Of a DNA stretch of 64,000 nucleotides, positions 47,101-58,379 are shown in pieces (the first letter of the stretch is position 1; the number at the start of each line of letters is the position of its first letter). Origin of the DNA: Magnolia sinica (Eukaryota; Streptophyta; Magnoliopsida; Magnoliales; Magnoliaceae); assembly GCF_029962835.1 (NCBI RefSeq), contig NC_080582.1, forward strand, positions 70,118,177 to 70,182,176, written 5' to 3'. Both the position numbers and the translations under genes were made by a program. The notes under the pieces were generated by a model. That model had not been told where the DNA came from. It saw nothing but the letters and a program-made list of their open reading frames with translations, and made no database searches.

Positions 47101-50100
47101 TGACTTGCGGGGCCCACATAAATGTATAGTGTGGAGGGCCTTGCTAAGTCTTTGGGCTGATGTGGCAAGGCCCACACTGTCAGTATAGGCCTTGCCTATG
47201 TGTATTCTTGGGTTTATGGGCTGCCCTCAAGCCCACCATAATGTATGAATTGGATGACTTTTGTTTTGGGCCATTTCTTTAGGGCCCATTATGTGATATA
47301 GTATATGCATGTTTGTGTTAGCAAGTAGGCCTTGTGGACTCGGTTCTTTTGTATAGGCCCATTGATCTTGAGCCTATACTCTCCTATCTATTGTGATGGG
47401 CTTAGGGGCAATGATACACAAGAAGTCGGGCCCTTGGCTGCCCATTAAACTGACCCTGTACTTAGGCCAAAAGTGAGGCCCAACTCACTTGTGTTAAATG
47501 TGAAACTTGCCCATGTAAATGAATTACTGGGCTGCCCATGAAGCCCACCATAATATGTGGAATTATGACCTTTGTGGTTGGGCCCAAACCTTACTTGAGG
47601 GCCCACTATATGACTTATGAGTTGGGCTTGGTGTATGGCCTACTAGTCCACACATTGCTTAGGCCTTAGATCTTTCATTATATGGGTAGTGGTGAGCTAC
47701 CTCTTGGAAACCAGTTGAGGTTGGATGTCCTCCTGGGTGATCCTAAGGTAAGCTCATAGGTTTCTCTATGGGTGGTTAAAGGCCCACCATAGACCTTAGG
47801 CTATTTATTTAAGGCTCAATATGCATGTATGTGGAACCTACCTTAATGCATGTTTGGTCCAGGCCGTCCAAGCCTTGGATCGCCCGATTGTGGAAGCACT
47901 CTCTGCCTTGGGTTGCTGCTGGACTCACAATCCAGTAGTAGGCCTACTTGATCTTTTCATGATATATACACACTCTCCATCTGGTGCGGTCCTCCAGTGA
48001 GTATAGTTGGCCTTCATGAGATTATTTCCACATACTCAACTAATTTCTGGACCTTAGCAGGCCCAGGAAGTCAAACGGGCCAAAAGTTTATCAAAGGGCC
48101 TTCAATGTATAATTTTATGGTTACAACTTTATTTGGCTGTGGGGCTCACCATATTGAGAACTTGTGTACGTGTTGCATGCTTATGCTTTCTTATAATCCT
48201 TGGGCTTAATCAGGTGCATTCTTTAGGTCACTTTTAGTGATCTTATGAGGACCCCATCTTAAGATCAGAATTTTGGGACATCCAATGAGCCCAGATTGGG
48301 CAGGAACATCCCACCTTGGCCCAACCATACATTGGGCCGACTTCCACCATTTTGATGGACTTGTGGGCTGAGGTAAGGATGGTATTGGGCCCTCGGTTGC
48401 CTACTTAAATTGCTAGTTATTGGGCTGATGTAGTGGGGCCCATTTCATCCAAACTTAAACCTATTTTTTGGGCCGTATATTGTGTACGCGGCTGCCCACC
48501 AAGTCCAACTTAATGCATGGATTCTATGGCCATTGGGAATTGGGCCTTGGGCCTTTATTCTCCTCTTAGAGCCCAGGTTGTTAAATGTGGTATTATATCT
48601 TTTTATGGCCTATTATGAGGAATATATGTATGTGGTTACTTTTATTTTTATCTTAAATGTAGGCCTTGGGCCTTTTATCCATATAGTTCATGGTAGATAT
48701 GCCTTTTTGGGGAATGGTGGTTAAATGTCCCCATTATGGACCCCTCTAGGTCCGGTTGTATTTAAAGTGATTGGATACTTATCTTAGACAGTTGCTTAGG
48801 CTCATTTCTATATTACTTAGACCCGTAGTTGTATGCTTAGTCTTGTGGGCTACCCTGTAAATGGGCCCCCACTAGAGGTGGGATTCCTTATGGATATTGT
48901 CTAAGTACCTAGTCTTGGTTCCTTCTTGGATAGGAGGAATGTAATTTACTTTGTATATCACCGCATGATGCGCCTAGACCCATCTTCATGACCCATGTGC
49001 ATCATTGTATGCTTGGATGACACTGTGTGTGTGGTTACGATTGTGCCATTGGGCATTGCATGCTGTTGTCTTCCCGAGGGACGTAATATTCCCTCTTGAG
49101 CATGTTGGATGCTTGGAATTGATGCATAGTTGATTGTGTGATTCATGCATCCGGCATTGCATAATATATGAGCATTATCACCCTTGCTTCATCGGGGTTG
49201 TAGCCTCCACAGATACATCGTGGATGGCCATGTTTGGACACCGGAAATGTTACTTGAGCATACTGGGTGCATAGGATGCCCATGGGTGAAATTCCCAAAA
49301 CTTCCATGGTACCAAGGATCTGCTCCAACGCCGTGACCGAGTGGAATATATGAGCGCACGAGGGCCTTATACTATTAGGCCGCGACTCCCACCGTCGTGT
49401 AGTCGGTTGGATAGGGGTGTGGCCTTACTAGCCTTGATGTAAGAGGGCATTGCTAGGCCGAGTCGACCACTCGTGAATGGGTCCTACCGTCAGCCTTCGG
49501 TGATTGGTTGTCCACAAAGCGGGTAGTGAGGTCTTTTACGCTCGTTTGATTGTGCGGGTCTAGAGCGGCAATCATCAGCAGTGTAATGGACCCGGTGATT
49601 TCCTTATGATTGGAAATATACTTGACATACGGTTTGGTTATGAGCACGGCATTACTTGCATCGCATTAGTATTGGTTATGTAAGCCCCTTCATGCATTGC
49701 CTTGGTATGGCGTCCAGACTCATTGCATCATATTCATGATAAGCCTCGGTAAGGCTAGTGATATTCTCATTGAGCATGTCTCCTTCCCGTATCTCCTATT
49801 ATTCTTCCGTGCACTATTATCACACACTTACACCACCCTCTAAGCTTCTATAAGCTTATGCACGATTGATGCGTGCGGGAGACTCTAGGTAGGCGCCAAA
49901 GTAGCAGAGCGTTGGATTAGAGCTGAGCTTGAGGACCCAGGATTGCATCCTTCCTTTCTTTCTTCTATTATCTTATGTATGTCCTTTTGGACCTCATGTA
50001 AACTTGTAAAAGTTCAAATTCTTAGTGGATTTTGTGATATGTGCTTTTTTTTTATTCTCAGATTTACTTGTTATGATCTTGGGTATGCTCGTATTGGAAA

Positions 50101-50193
50101 TGGTTATATTGTTATGGAAATCCTCCTTGTAGGATCCCAGGATCGGAACATGCTTCAGGAGCCGAGAATGGGGTACTACGGAGGCTGTTGCGG
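44184..50193 (+). repeat. Giant 3' LTR, truncated at its end
   Basis: 6010 bp, collinear with 36407-42405. It ends GAGGCTGTTGCGG, whereas the 5' LTR continues 56 bp further to GTGTGACA. Host sequence follows directly. Confidence 0.9.
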
Positions 50194-50218
50194 CCAAACC
50201 TCGTCGGGTGCGGTGACA
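50194..50218. repeat. 25-bp flank repeat, right copy
   Basis: Identical to 36361-36385. It abuts the truncated 3' LTR and continues in frame into the Myb-like gene. Confidence 0.95.
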
Positions 50219-50606
50219 ACCATACGCTCGCTATCCCAGCCAAAACCACTTGCGGCCAACATGTCCTTCACATCGTTGTACTCACGCTTGTGATACCGCA
50301 TTCGATTCTGAACTTTTGCCAGTTCACCAAAATTTTCATCCTCCTAGACACATCCTCAGCCGCCACATGATATGCCTCTCTCTTAAATCCATTATCTGCT
50401 TTTCGGCCTAGAGCTATCTATTCAAGCAAGGCATCGAATAATATTTGATCCATGGTCCTGGTCCATTTGATTTTTGCAATGCGTGATAGCGGCTCAATAA
50501 GCGATTTAATAGTCTTCTAGCGTGGAGAAAATCATGTCGGTAGAACTGAAGATCTTACCGGAGATTGTGTCGGCATTTGTGTATCTCTTACAGAATAGTC
50601 AGACAT
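50194..50606 (-). pseudogene. PIF/Harbinger Myb/SANT-like accessory protein, 5' part
   Basis: Probable start ATG at 50606 (MSDYSVRDTQMPTQSP). The Myb/SANT-like domain then reads IKWTRTMDQILFDALLE, then IALGRKADNGFKREAYHVA, then VQNRMRYHKREYNDVKDMLA and GFGWDSERMVVTAPDEVW, the standard pattern of these plant accessory proteins with its Trp and the KNRM-like helix. Stops interrupt it at three or four points: two between residues 24 and 32, one after DALLE and one near 50346. Several fit C-to-T changes of Gln or Arg codons. It is cut at VW by the giant-LTR element and continues at 36385. Function in the intact family: helps the transposase bind the element ends. Confidence 0.85.
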
Positions 50607-50949
50607 GTCACCTAATGTGTGGATTAACAAATAGTTAAAAACCGAGTTACACAATAATGAAGTTCAATATTCTACTAGTAAATATGTATTACTTAAAGTC
50701 TAATTAATCGTATCAAGCGAAAATGTAACGCAAAATGACAGTCTTCATCTCGACCATCTTCTCTCTCTCATATATATATATGTGTGTGTGTGTGTGTGTA
50801 CCAATCACATCAGTTAATGCATTTATATATATAAAAGGATCCTATCTATTCCTATTATTTGTTTGCGCATCTGTCCACATTCGCTCCACAATCTGATCAC
50901 GAACAGTGAACCACGCAGATTTCTCCTACTGTGTCACTTGCATGAGCCA
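50607..50949. other. Spacer between the two PIF/Harbinger genes
   Basis: AT-rich. Contains a (TA)n(TG)n microsatellite at about 50770-50800. It lies downstream of the transposase stop and upstream of the Myb-like ATG, so the promoter of the latter may be here, but no element stands out. Confidence 0.4.
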
Positions 50950-53589
50950 CTACAGCTCATCCATTGTTGATACCTCATTTGGTGTAGGATTACTCTTTTC
51001 ATCTCCCACGGGTATACCAACATCCTCCAAATCTTGTTCAGTTTCATCTTCCTGACGAATGAAATTATGTAGTACACAATAAGCTACTACAATCTTGACC
51101 TGTGTTTCAAATAGATATTGCGCAGCTATCTTCAAAATAAGAAATCTCCCATTCATTACACCAAAACAACGTTCAACAGCGTTTCGCAATTGCGCGTGTC
51201 GGTAATTGAATAACTCCTTATTCATGGGTGCTCTCCTAGTTCGATATTCATGCAGGTGGTATCGAACATCGCAGTAAAGCGCCATGAACCCAGGTGAGTG
51301 AGCATATCCCGCGTTGACAACGAAATATTTTCCTACATTGCGTAAGAGTTATAGTTTTGGGGGTTAGTGTGTTGAGAATGATGTTACGGTGAAAAATATT
51401 GTCAAGTATTTGTGAAAAAATAATTACTGTTTGGTACAATTAGTGGATCATCACTTCGAGTCAGAGCGTTATGTACGACCCGTGCATCCGAAGCGGAACC
51501 CTCCCATCCAGCTAGCACGTATAAGAATGTCATGTTAAACGAACAAGCAGCAAGTACATTCTGAGATATGATACCCTTCTTGTTGCGAAAGCTTGGGTGT
51601 TGGGATGATTCCACATGAGCGGGAATATGCGTCCCATCTATTCCACCAATGCAATCCTATCTGACATTATATCGATTTTCACTTATAAGATAATATGACA
51701 AATATTAACTTATTTCAAAATCAAAATAGAAAAGGGTATCCCACGCTGAAAATGGTACTTGGAAATAAGTTTGCCTGTAAGGATTCGATTGAATCTCTGA
51801 GGGGGTGTCAGTACCGGCCTGCTTAACAAAATCAAGGTACAAGGACACTATATGTGATGCCCCAAACTCGAAAACCAGGCTTACAAAATTTTCAATAACC
51901 GAATTCGGTGCCGACAACCTCTGTAGTACCCCATTCTCGACTCCCAGCGTTCATACGTCAAATTCCAATCTTGGGATCCTACAAGGAGGATTTTCAACAT
52001 GAATTTATTTCATAAGAAGTATAACCACAAGTATACCCAAATCATAAGAACAACATTATCACCACATATCTACTAATATAATTATTTGAGTACAATACTG
52101 AAAAAGAAATGCATGCATATAATGAAATCTCCAGAAGCTCTGCCGCACGCTCTTGCCTCAACTCGACTACGTCCTGTCGTTGCCTGCACGCATCTATCGT
52201 GCATAAGTTTATAGAAATCTTAGAGGGTGGTGTAAGTGTGTGCACAAGATAAGTGTCAAGTATTCAATACAATGTCTTAATCATACAATATCAGAATTAC
52301 TGGCATGAATCATACGATATCAGAGTAAGTAGAAATACTGCAAGTCCATAAAAATATCATCAACCTCATCCAGGATATGCGATGAAAAGACATAGCAAGG
52401 CAATATCATATACTGAGAAAGTAATCTAAATTGGCTATGTAATGCGAAAACATAATGAACCAAATATCAGATATCAAGGATGTAATACAATATGTAATTT
52501 GAAAGAGCTACAAATACCATCAGCCTTATCTAGGTCATATAAATACAGAAATATAGTAACCCAAAATGTCATATGCCATGGATGTAATGCAATATGCAGT
52601 GCGAATGGAATGACCATGCTGGAGTGTGAAGTCGGGATGATAGTACGTAGTATCGCAGGCTATGGGATCCATCACAAGGGACTTCTATCTAAACCAGTCT
52701 CATACCTAAATTTGGATGTCAGACTCAATGTGGTAGACTCCTGATTTTAGGTTAGTTGCACGGCCCAACCGAAATCCTGACCATTACGAAGGTACCCGTA
52801 ACAAATAGTTGTATACCACCAACCTGAGTGGATAATGAATGAATATGTAACTCCTGCTCAATAAGTCGACATATCAGTACCATTCCTCTCTGGGATCATC
52901 ACCGGGGTTTAGTACACTCCAAATGGCACTACCTCGCTCCCAGCCGCACAGTTCAAGTGAGCATAAGAAACCTCACTATCTGCCTGGCCAATAGTCTGTC
53001 AATACCTATCCGGCACGACGATAGTGGACCCATTCACGAGTTGGTCAAACTTAGCCTAGCTATGCCTCCTGCCCTCAGGCGGGTAAGGCCACACCCCCTC
53101 CCAACCGACCACGACATAGTAGGAGATGTGGCCTCCTAGTATTCAGCACTCGGGCGCTCATGTATCCACTCGGTCTCGATGTTGGGGCGTCCTCTGGTAC
53201 CAAAAGGGTTTAAGAATTCTCACTCAGGGTCATCTATGGCAGCCCGATGTTAGAACAGATTTCTAGTGTTCTATCTGGCCATCCACGATATGCCTGTGGA
53301 GGTTACAGCCCTGATGTCGTTAGGGCATACAGTAATCACAATGCAAGATGCATGAGTCATACAATCCAGTTATGCATCAATTCTGTGCATACCGTGCGCT
53401 CATGTGAGATAACCTCTGCCTATCAAAGAATCTTATAACAACTTGCCCAATAACATATGCAATGATCAACCATATCTCATAACAAACATGCAGATGATGA
53501 GTATGGGCATGTATCATGATGCTATGCTGTCACATACTCAAAATCGGTATCCATAACCAGCATCGACAATCGACCTTGACAATGTGGAC

Positions 53590-55160
53590 ATTTAACCAAC
53601 ATTACCTCCAAGGAATGACCCACATAGAGCCTAACATATAGTGGACCCATGGCCTCACACAAGGGCCAAATATACAACACCATGGGCCTCACTCAAGAGC
53701 TTAACACATCAAGATGAGCCTTTCACATGGGCTTAACATTCATTACAATGGGCTACATCGCCTAGCCCTCAAATGCATCATAATGGGCCTCATCACACAG
53801 GCCTCACACACATCACATTGGGCCTTAAACACTAGTTAAATATACATCACAACGGGCCTCGAATATGGGCCGTACATACATCACATTGGGCCTCGTCAAT
53901 CGGCCTTAATATTCGGCCTCGAGAATCAGAATCAACCTTGATAATTGACCTCGATAATCGGAATCAAAATCATCAGAATTGGCCTCGATAATTGGAGTCG
54001 GCAGATCGGTCATGTCAATCAGAATCGGCAATCGGTCATGATAATCTGCCTCGATCGCTAATCAGCAATTGACCACGACAATTGAAATCGATAATCGGTC
54101 ATGATAATCGGCCTCGATCACTAATCAACAATCGACCACGACAATTGTAATCAATCGACAATCGGAATCGACAAATCGGTCACGACAATTAGAATCGATC
54201 GATAATCAGAATTGGTAAATTGGTCACGATAATTAAAATCGATCGATAATCAGAATCGGTAAATTAATCACGTCAATCGAAATTGGCAATCGATTATGGT
54301 AATTGGCCTCAATTGCTAATCAACGATCTATAAATCGGTCACGTCAGTTGGAATTAGCAATCGATCATGATAATCGGCCTCGATCGCTAATCAACCATCG
54401 GCAAATCGATCACGTCAGTTGGAATCAGCAATCGGTCATGATAATCGGCCTCGATCGCTAATCGGCAATCAGAAAATCGATCACGTCAGTTGGAATTGAC
54501 ACTCGGTCATGATAATCGGCCTCGATAGTAATCAGTAATCGGTCACGACAATCGAAATCGGTAAGAATGGGCCTAACAAGGCCTAATGGAAGATCACAAT
54601 GTGGACACTCAACCATTATTGCCCATCAATCTGGACATCTAACCAACATTGTTCCCAAGGAGTAGCCCACATCAGGGATTCATACACAATGTTTCAGTCA
54701 CACATACATCACTTTAGGCCCCATTCATGAGCCTCTCATATATCGCGTTGGGCTTCATACAAGGGCCTCAAATGAATCACAATGGGCCACGCCCATGGGC
54801 CTCGAATACATCACAATGGGCCTCGCCCATGAGCCTCGAATACATCACAATACATATCGCAATGGGCCGCATCTCATGGGCCACATAAACATCGCATTAG
54901 GCCTCATCATATGGCCACAATTGCATCATGGTGGGCTGCATCAATGAGCTGCACTAATGGGCCGCACTAATGGGCCTCATACACATCAAGTCGGCCACAT
55001 CAATGGGCCCCATGGATGGCCCACAAATACATCGAGGTGGGCCTCATGGATGGCCACAAATACATCGAGGTGGGCCTCCTAGTTTATCACATTGGGCCTC
55101 ATACAAGGGCCTTGTAGTAGGTGGGCCCTGCACAACCAGCAGGTGGGCCTGCACCATCCA
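53590..55160. repeat. TGGGCC-rich and AATCGG tandem array inside the solo LTR
   Basis: From 53620 to 53900 and again from 54570 to 55160 the motif (A)TGGGCC(T/C) plus CATCACA recurs every 25-40 bp. Between them (about 53880-54560) is an imperfect tandem array with a unit of about 72 bp built of GGTCATGATAATCGGCCTCG and CGATCACGTCAGTTGGAAT. No coding sequence. Confidence 0.75.
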
Positions 55161-56189
55161 AATAAGGCCCCTCCATAACATTTATTTTCCATCCAATCTG
55201 TACACAAGGTCACAAAGACCTGGATTAAGAGGAAAACAAATTTCATACTTATCCAAAACTTCTATACTCGCAGAAGGGGATTTCAATGGTAGGCGTTCAA
55301 TCCCCACTGTTTATTGTCGTGTGGTCCACCTGATACTAGATCTCTCTCTTTTCTTTTTTTCTCCCGCGTCATAAAATTATCTCTCCAAATGGTTGGACGT
55401 TGTAGATATAGCACCTGCATCATGGTGGGTCACAGCAAGGATGGTGTAAATGTAAAGCATTAGGGTGGACCGTACATGGCATCGTCCAAACCAACGGTGC
55501 AGATGAAACATGTATATCAAGATGGGGTCCTCGATTTGGATGGCATAGATGAGGCACATAGGGACCACAGAACTTGGTGACGTCAATTCACCAGCCATAC
55601 AGCAGGCGTGAGGCACACCATGCAATTCGTTAGCAGGTGGGTCCCACATGGGGCCCACCATATACATATATGTATATATATATATCACACACACATATAT
55701 AAAATATAATAAAATATTATATTTGAAGAAGAGTCCAATGTCTAGACTAACAGTGTGGATTTAAACCACATATGGTCCATATAATGGACGACAGGGATGT
55801 CAGGCACGTACATTAGGTGGGTCCCATCCCACACGTGTAGCATGTGTGGGGTGGGCCCCACATGGCTACTTTGAATGGATGAAGGGTTTAGATATAACAC
55901 AACCTCATGATGGGCCACTTGCTGATGTTAATGCAATGGTCCACCGTTCCCAAACGGACAGACAGTTGGATATACACCAGATACATCAAGGTAGGGTCCC
56001 ACCTGTATGAACGGTTTGAATGCAACACATACATCATGCGGTGGGGCCCACATAGCTGGATGGTGTGGATTACACCCACACGTGCAGCAGGCCCTGTAGG
56101 CTATGCTGACATCAATGGAACACTGAGTAGCTGCTGTTCATGCAGCTTACTGCATTAAAAGGGAGAGGTGGGTCCCACGTATGGCCCAC

Positions 56190-56285
56190 CACAACATTAA
56201 ATATAGAATTTATATTATAATATAATATATAATATATCATATTATATATTAATATAATATAATACATTAATATTATATTTAATAT
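56190..56285. repeat. AT-rich low-complexity tract
   Basis: Nearly pure A/T with TATAATATAATATATAATAT-type units, inside the solo LTR. Confidence 0.8.
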
Positions 56286-56830
56286 ATTGACAACGTCCAG
56301 GCCCTGGACGGCCTGGACAGATGCATACATTAGGTGTGGCCCTACACGTGGGGTGGGTCCCACCGTCCAGGGACTGACATCTCATGCACCATGGTGGCCC
56401 ATCTAAATGGATGGAGGGCATGGATGGGTCCCACGGACCCCACTGCCATTTCACACTTCACTGTCAGCCACACTTCACAATTAGCCACCACCCACCGTCA
56501 GTACACACACTCCATGGCTGGCCACGTCCAGCGACCTTGGATGCTGGACAGTATGGATACAACACAGGCATCATGGTGGGTCCCATAAGGACGTGGCCCA
56601 CCTGATTTAGATCTGCTCCATGTCCACATGGACAGTGAGGCGCCACAGATAGTTGGCGTGGAATATACATCACGATGGGTCCCACACATGTGGTCCACCA
56701 AGATTTTGGATGATGCTAATACTTGTGTTTTTCCTTCATCTTGGTCATCCAATGGACCTGCAGCAAGGTGGGCCTCACGATCGGATGGTCAAGATCGTCT
56801 TGCACCGTGGTGGCCACAAGACATCACATA

Positions 56831-56877
<47 letters not shown>
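56831..56877. repeat. (GA)n microsatellite
   Basis: Uninterrupted GA run inside the solo LTR. Confidence 0.95.
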
Positions 56878-56878
<1 letters not shown>

Positions 56879-58027
56879 CGAGAAGGGGAGGGACCCCGCC
56901 ACTATTGGGCCCTCCCTTAAACAATGCGTACATCAAGTGGGTCCCACAACAAGTGGGCCCTTGAAACCAAATTAACGGCGGATCACCCACTTATCGGCCT
57001 TCTTCTTGAGCTCCTTGGACTCCTAGGCTCCTTAGCTTACTCTTTGATGGTGGATGATGATGATTGGAGGGTGGAGATGGGAGATAGGGTAGTAGGAAGT
57101 GGGCCACACTTGGCTCACTCATGGAGAGCTTAGACGTTGGCTCTCATGGGTTGATTGGAATGGAGTGAAGTGAGAGAGAGAGAGTGAGTGAGAGAGAGGA
57201 GTGATGTAAGGGAGTGATGGGAGAGGGGGATGGTGAGGTGATGGGAAAGTTGACTTTTTGGGGTTACTTTTTGTACTTGGGAATGGGAAGAGTAATGGGT
57301 TGAGTGATGGGTGTACTTTTGATAAGTGAGGTGAATGATGTGATGGATTCTCTTGGGATTTGCAACGCGCGGTATTTTCTTCGAACTGAACGCGAGCCCA
57401 CATCTCCTGGCCCGGGTATCGCCTTAATGCGCGAGACGCGGCATCGGAACCGCAGCGACGGCGCCGTCGTAAGGATACAAGTCTCGGGTCGAGTCAACTC
57501 TGATATACGGGATACAACTTAGGATCGCGCGCAAACGCCGATAACAGATCACGGGTCACTGAAATTCAACCGAGAGGACCACGGAAGCCTACGAAATGGT
57601 ACGGACTAGGATACGAGCCTTACACTATCATATCTAGGACATAATGAAAGTTACGACTTACAGTTTCACCAAAACACATAAATCTGTGTCCTATCACACG
57701 ATTATGCACGTTATGTCTAATGTTATGGAGGAAGATGACTAGTTGCTCCTCAAGACTAACGTGACAAGTATCGCATAGGTGCGTTCTCTCACGCAGTACG
57801 TTACATAATGAAAAGAAACCTTGTCGTTTCATCCTCAACTGTATAAAACAGTCATAGTCACTTTCACGAACGATTGAGTTGATAAACCTTGCCCGCTCGT
57901 CATCCCCATGACGCGCCAGTTCTCTTAACATATAGTGACGACAATATTCCCCAACAGCAGCGATGCATGCGGCCACAGCTTGAACCACAACGGTCTCGGC
58001 TATTTCTTTTTCATCGTCGCTATCCAT

Positions 58028-58253
58028 CTCTTAAACCTCACCTACGCTTGCGGATACAAGATACTATATGATCACGTTTAAAATGCCTAATTCAAACTTC
58101 TAGTTAAACACGTAAACCTCTAGGTGGCCCCATAGAGTTTAATGAAAACGTTGTTTAAATATACGGTGCAAATTGAGAAATCATTTACCAAAAAATGAGT
58201 AAGTCGTGTATACCTCATAGGTTTTTTATGATGGAAAATGAACTTAAAAGTAG

Positions 58254-58289
<36 letters not shown>

Positions 58290-58379
58290 ATATATATTTT
58301 TATATAAAAATGTGAAACTGAATGCAGGCTCAGCGATCCATGGTCCTGAGTTGCACGTTCATTCATAACTTTCTTGTTG
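58028..58379. promoter_or_regulatory. Candidate 5' region of the transposase gene
   Basis: Sequence directly upstream (minus-strand sense) of the transposase ATG. It contains an (AC)n microsatellite at about 58253-58286 followed by TATATATTTTTATATAAAAA at 58290-58310, a possible TATA region. Positional inference only. Confidence 0.3.

Larger units (their letters stand above)
36407..50193 (+). mobile_element. Gypsy-derived element with giant 6-kb LTRs (LARD-like)
   Basis: Two direct repeats of 6055 and 6010 bp, each starting TGTGAGACCTGACCC, flank only about 1.7 kb of internal sequence. A tRNA-Met-type primer site follows the first repeat, and a purine tract preceded by ATTTCGAGGACGAAATTTC precedes the second, so these are LTRs rather than a segmental duplication. 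The internal region keeps gag pieces, one intact zinc knuckle and integrase scraps; protease and reverse transcriptase were not found. The GAGGACGAAATTTC context suggests a Tekay/Del-like chromoviral Gypsy origin (inference). The LTRs differ by only a few bases per 100, so the insertion is young, and it must have moved using proteins of another element. The 3' LTR lacks its last 56 bp. Confidence 0.88.
51853..57624 (-). repeat. Giant solo LTR (5.8 kb) of a Gypsy-type element
   Basis: On the minus strand it starts TGTAAGGCTCG and ends GGGGCATCACA. Flanking 5-mers are GATAG (57625-57629) and TATAG (51848-51852, minus-strand reading), so the target duplication has one mismatch. Removing the LTR with one repeat restores the transposase reading frame. 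No internal region or second LTR is present, so it is a solo LTR from recombination between two LTRs. Several segments are homologous to the giant LTRs at 36407 and 44184 (GC-rich block near the start; the segment around 53050-53160; the GAGAATGGGGTACTAC end region), so the two families are related but distinct. Confidence 0.85.
50950..58027 (-). pseudogene. PIF/Harbinger DDE transposase, split by a solo LTR
   Basis: The transposase cuts and re-inserts the element at TWA sites. Exon 1 starts at the ATG at 58027 (MDSDDEKEIAETV) and is cut after LDMI by the solo LTR at 57624. It resumes at 51847 (SLYLDFVKQAGTDTPSEIQ) and ends at 51759. Intron 51758-51657 follows; exon 2 (51656-51428) opens DCIGGIDGTHIPAH with the first catalytic Asp and contains WEGSASDARVV with the second. 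Intron 51427-51333; exon 3 (51332-50950) begins KYFVVNAGYAHSPGF and carries ERCFGVMNGRF with the catalytic Glu. All splice sites are GT-AG. Apart from the inserted LTR I see no stop or frameshift; the protein would be about 370 residues, normal for this family. The exon junctions are my inference from frame and motifs. Confidence 0.85.

Noticed and set aside
36407..50193. A 7.8-kb tandem segmental duplication
   Set aside because: The repeated units start with TG, the first is followed by a primer site, the second is preceded by a polypurine tract, and the sequence between carries Gypsy gag and integrase scraps. LTRs explain all of this.
53590..55160. CRISPR-like array
   Set aside because: The repeats are imperfect, the spacers are not unique and the context is a plant LTR; it is a degenerate tandem repeat.
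57119..57403. Ser/Pro-rich 94-codon minus-strand frame
   Set aside because: Low-complexity pyrimidine-rich part of the solo LTR, matching the similar pyrimidine-rich stretch in the other giant LTRs; no domain.
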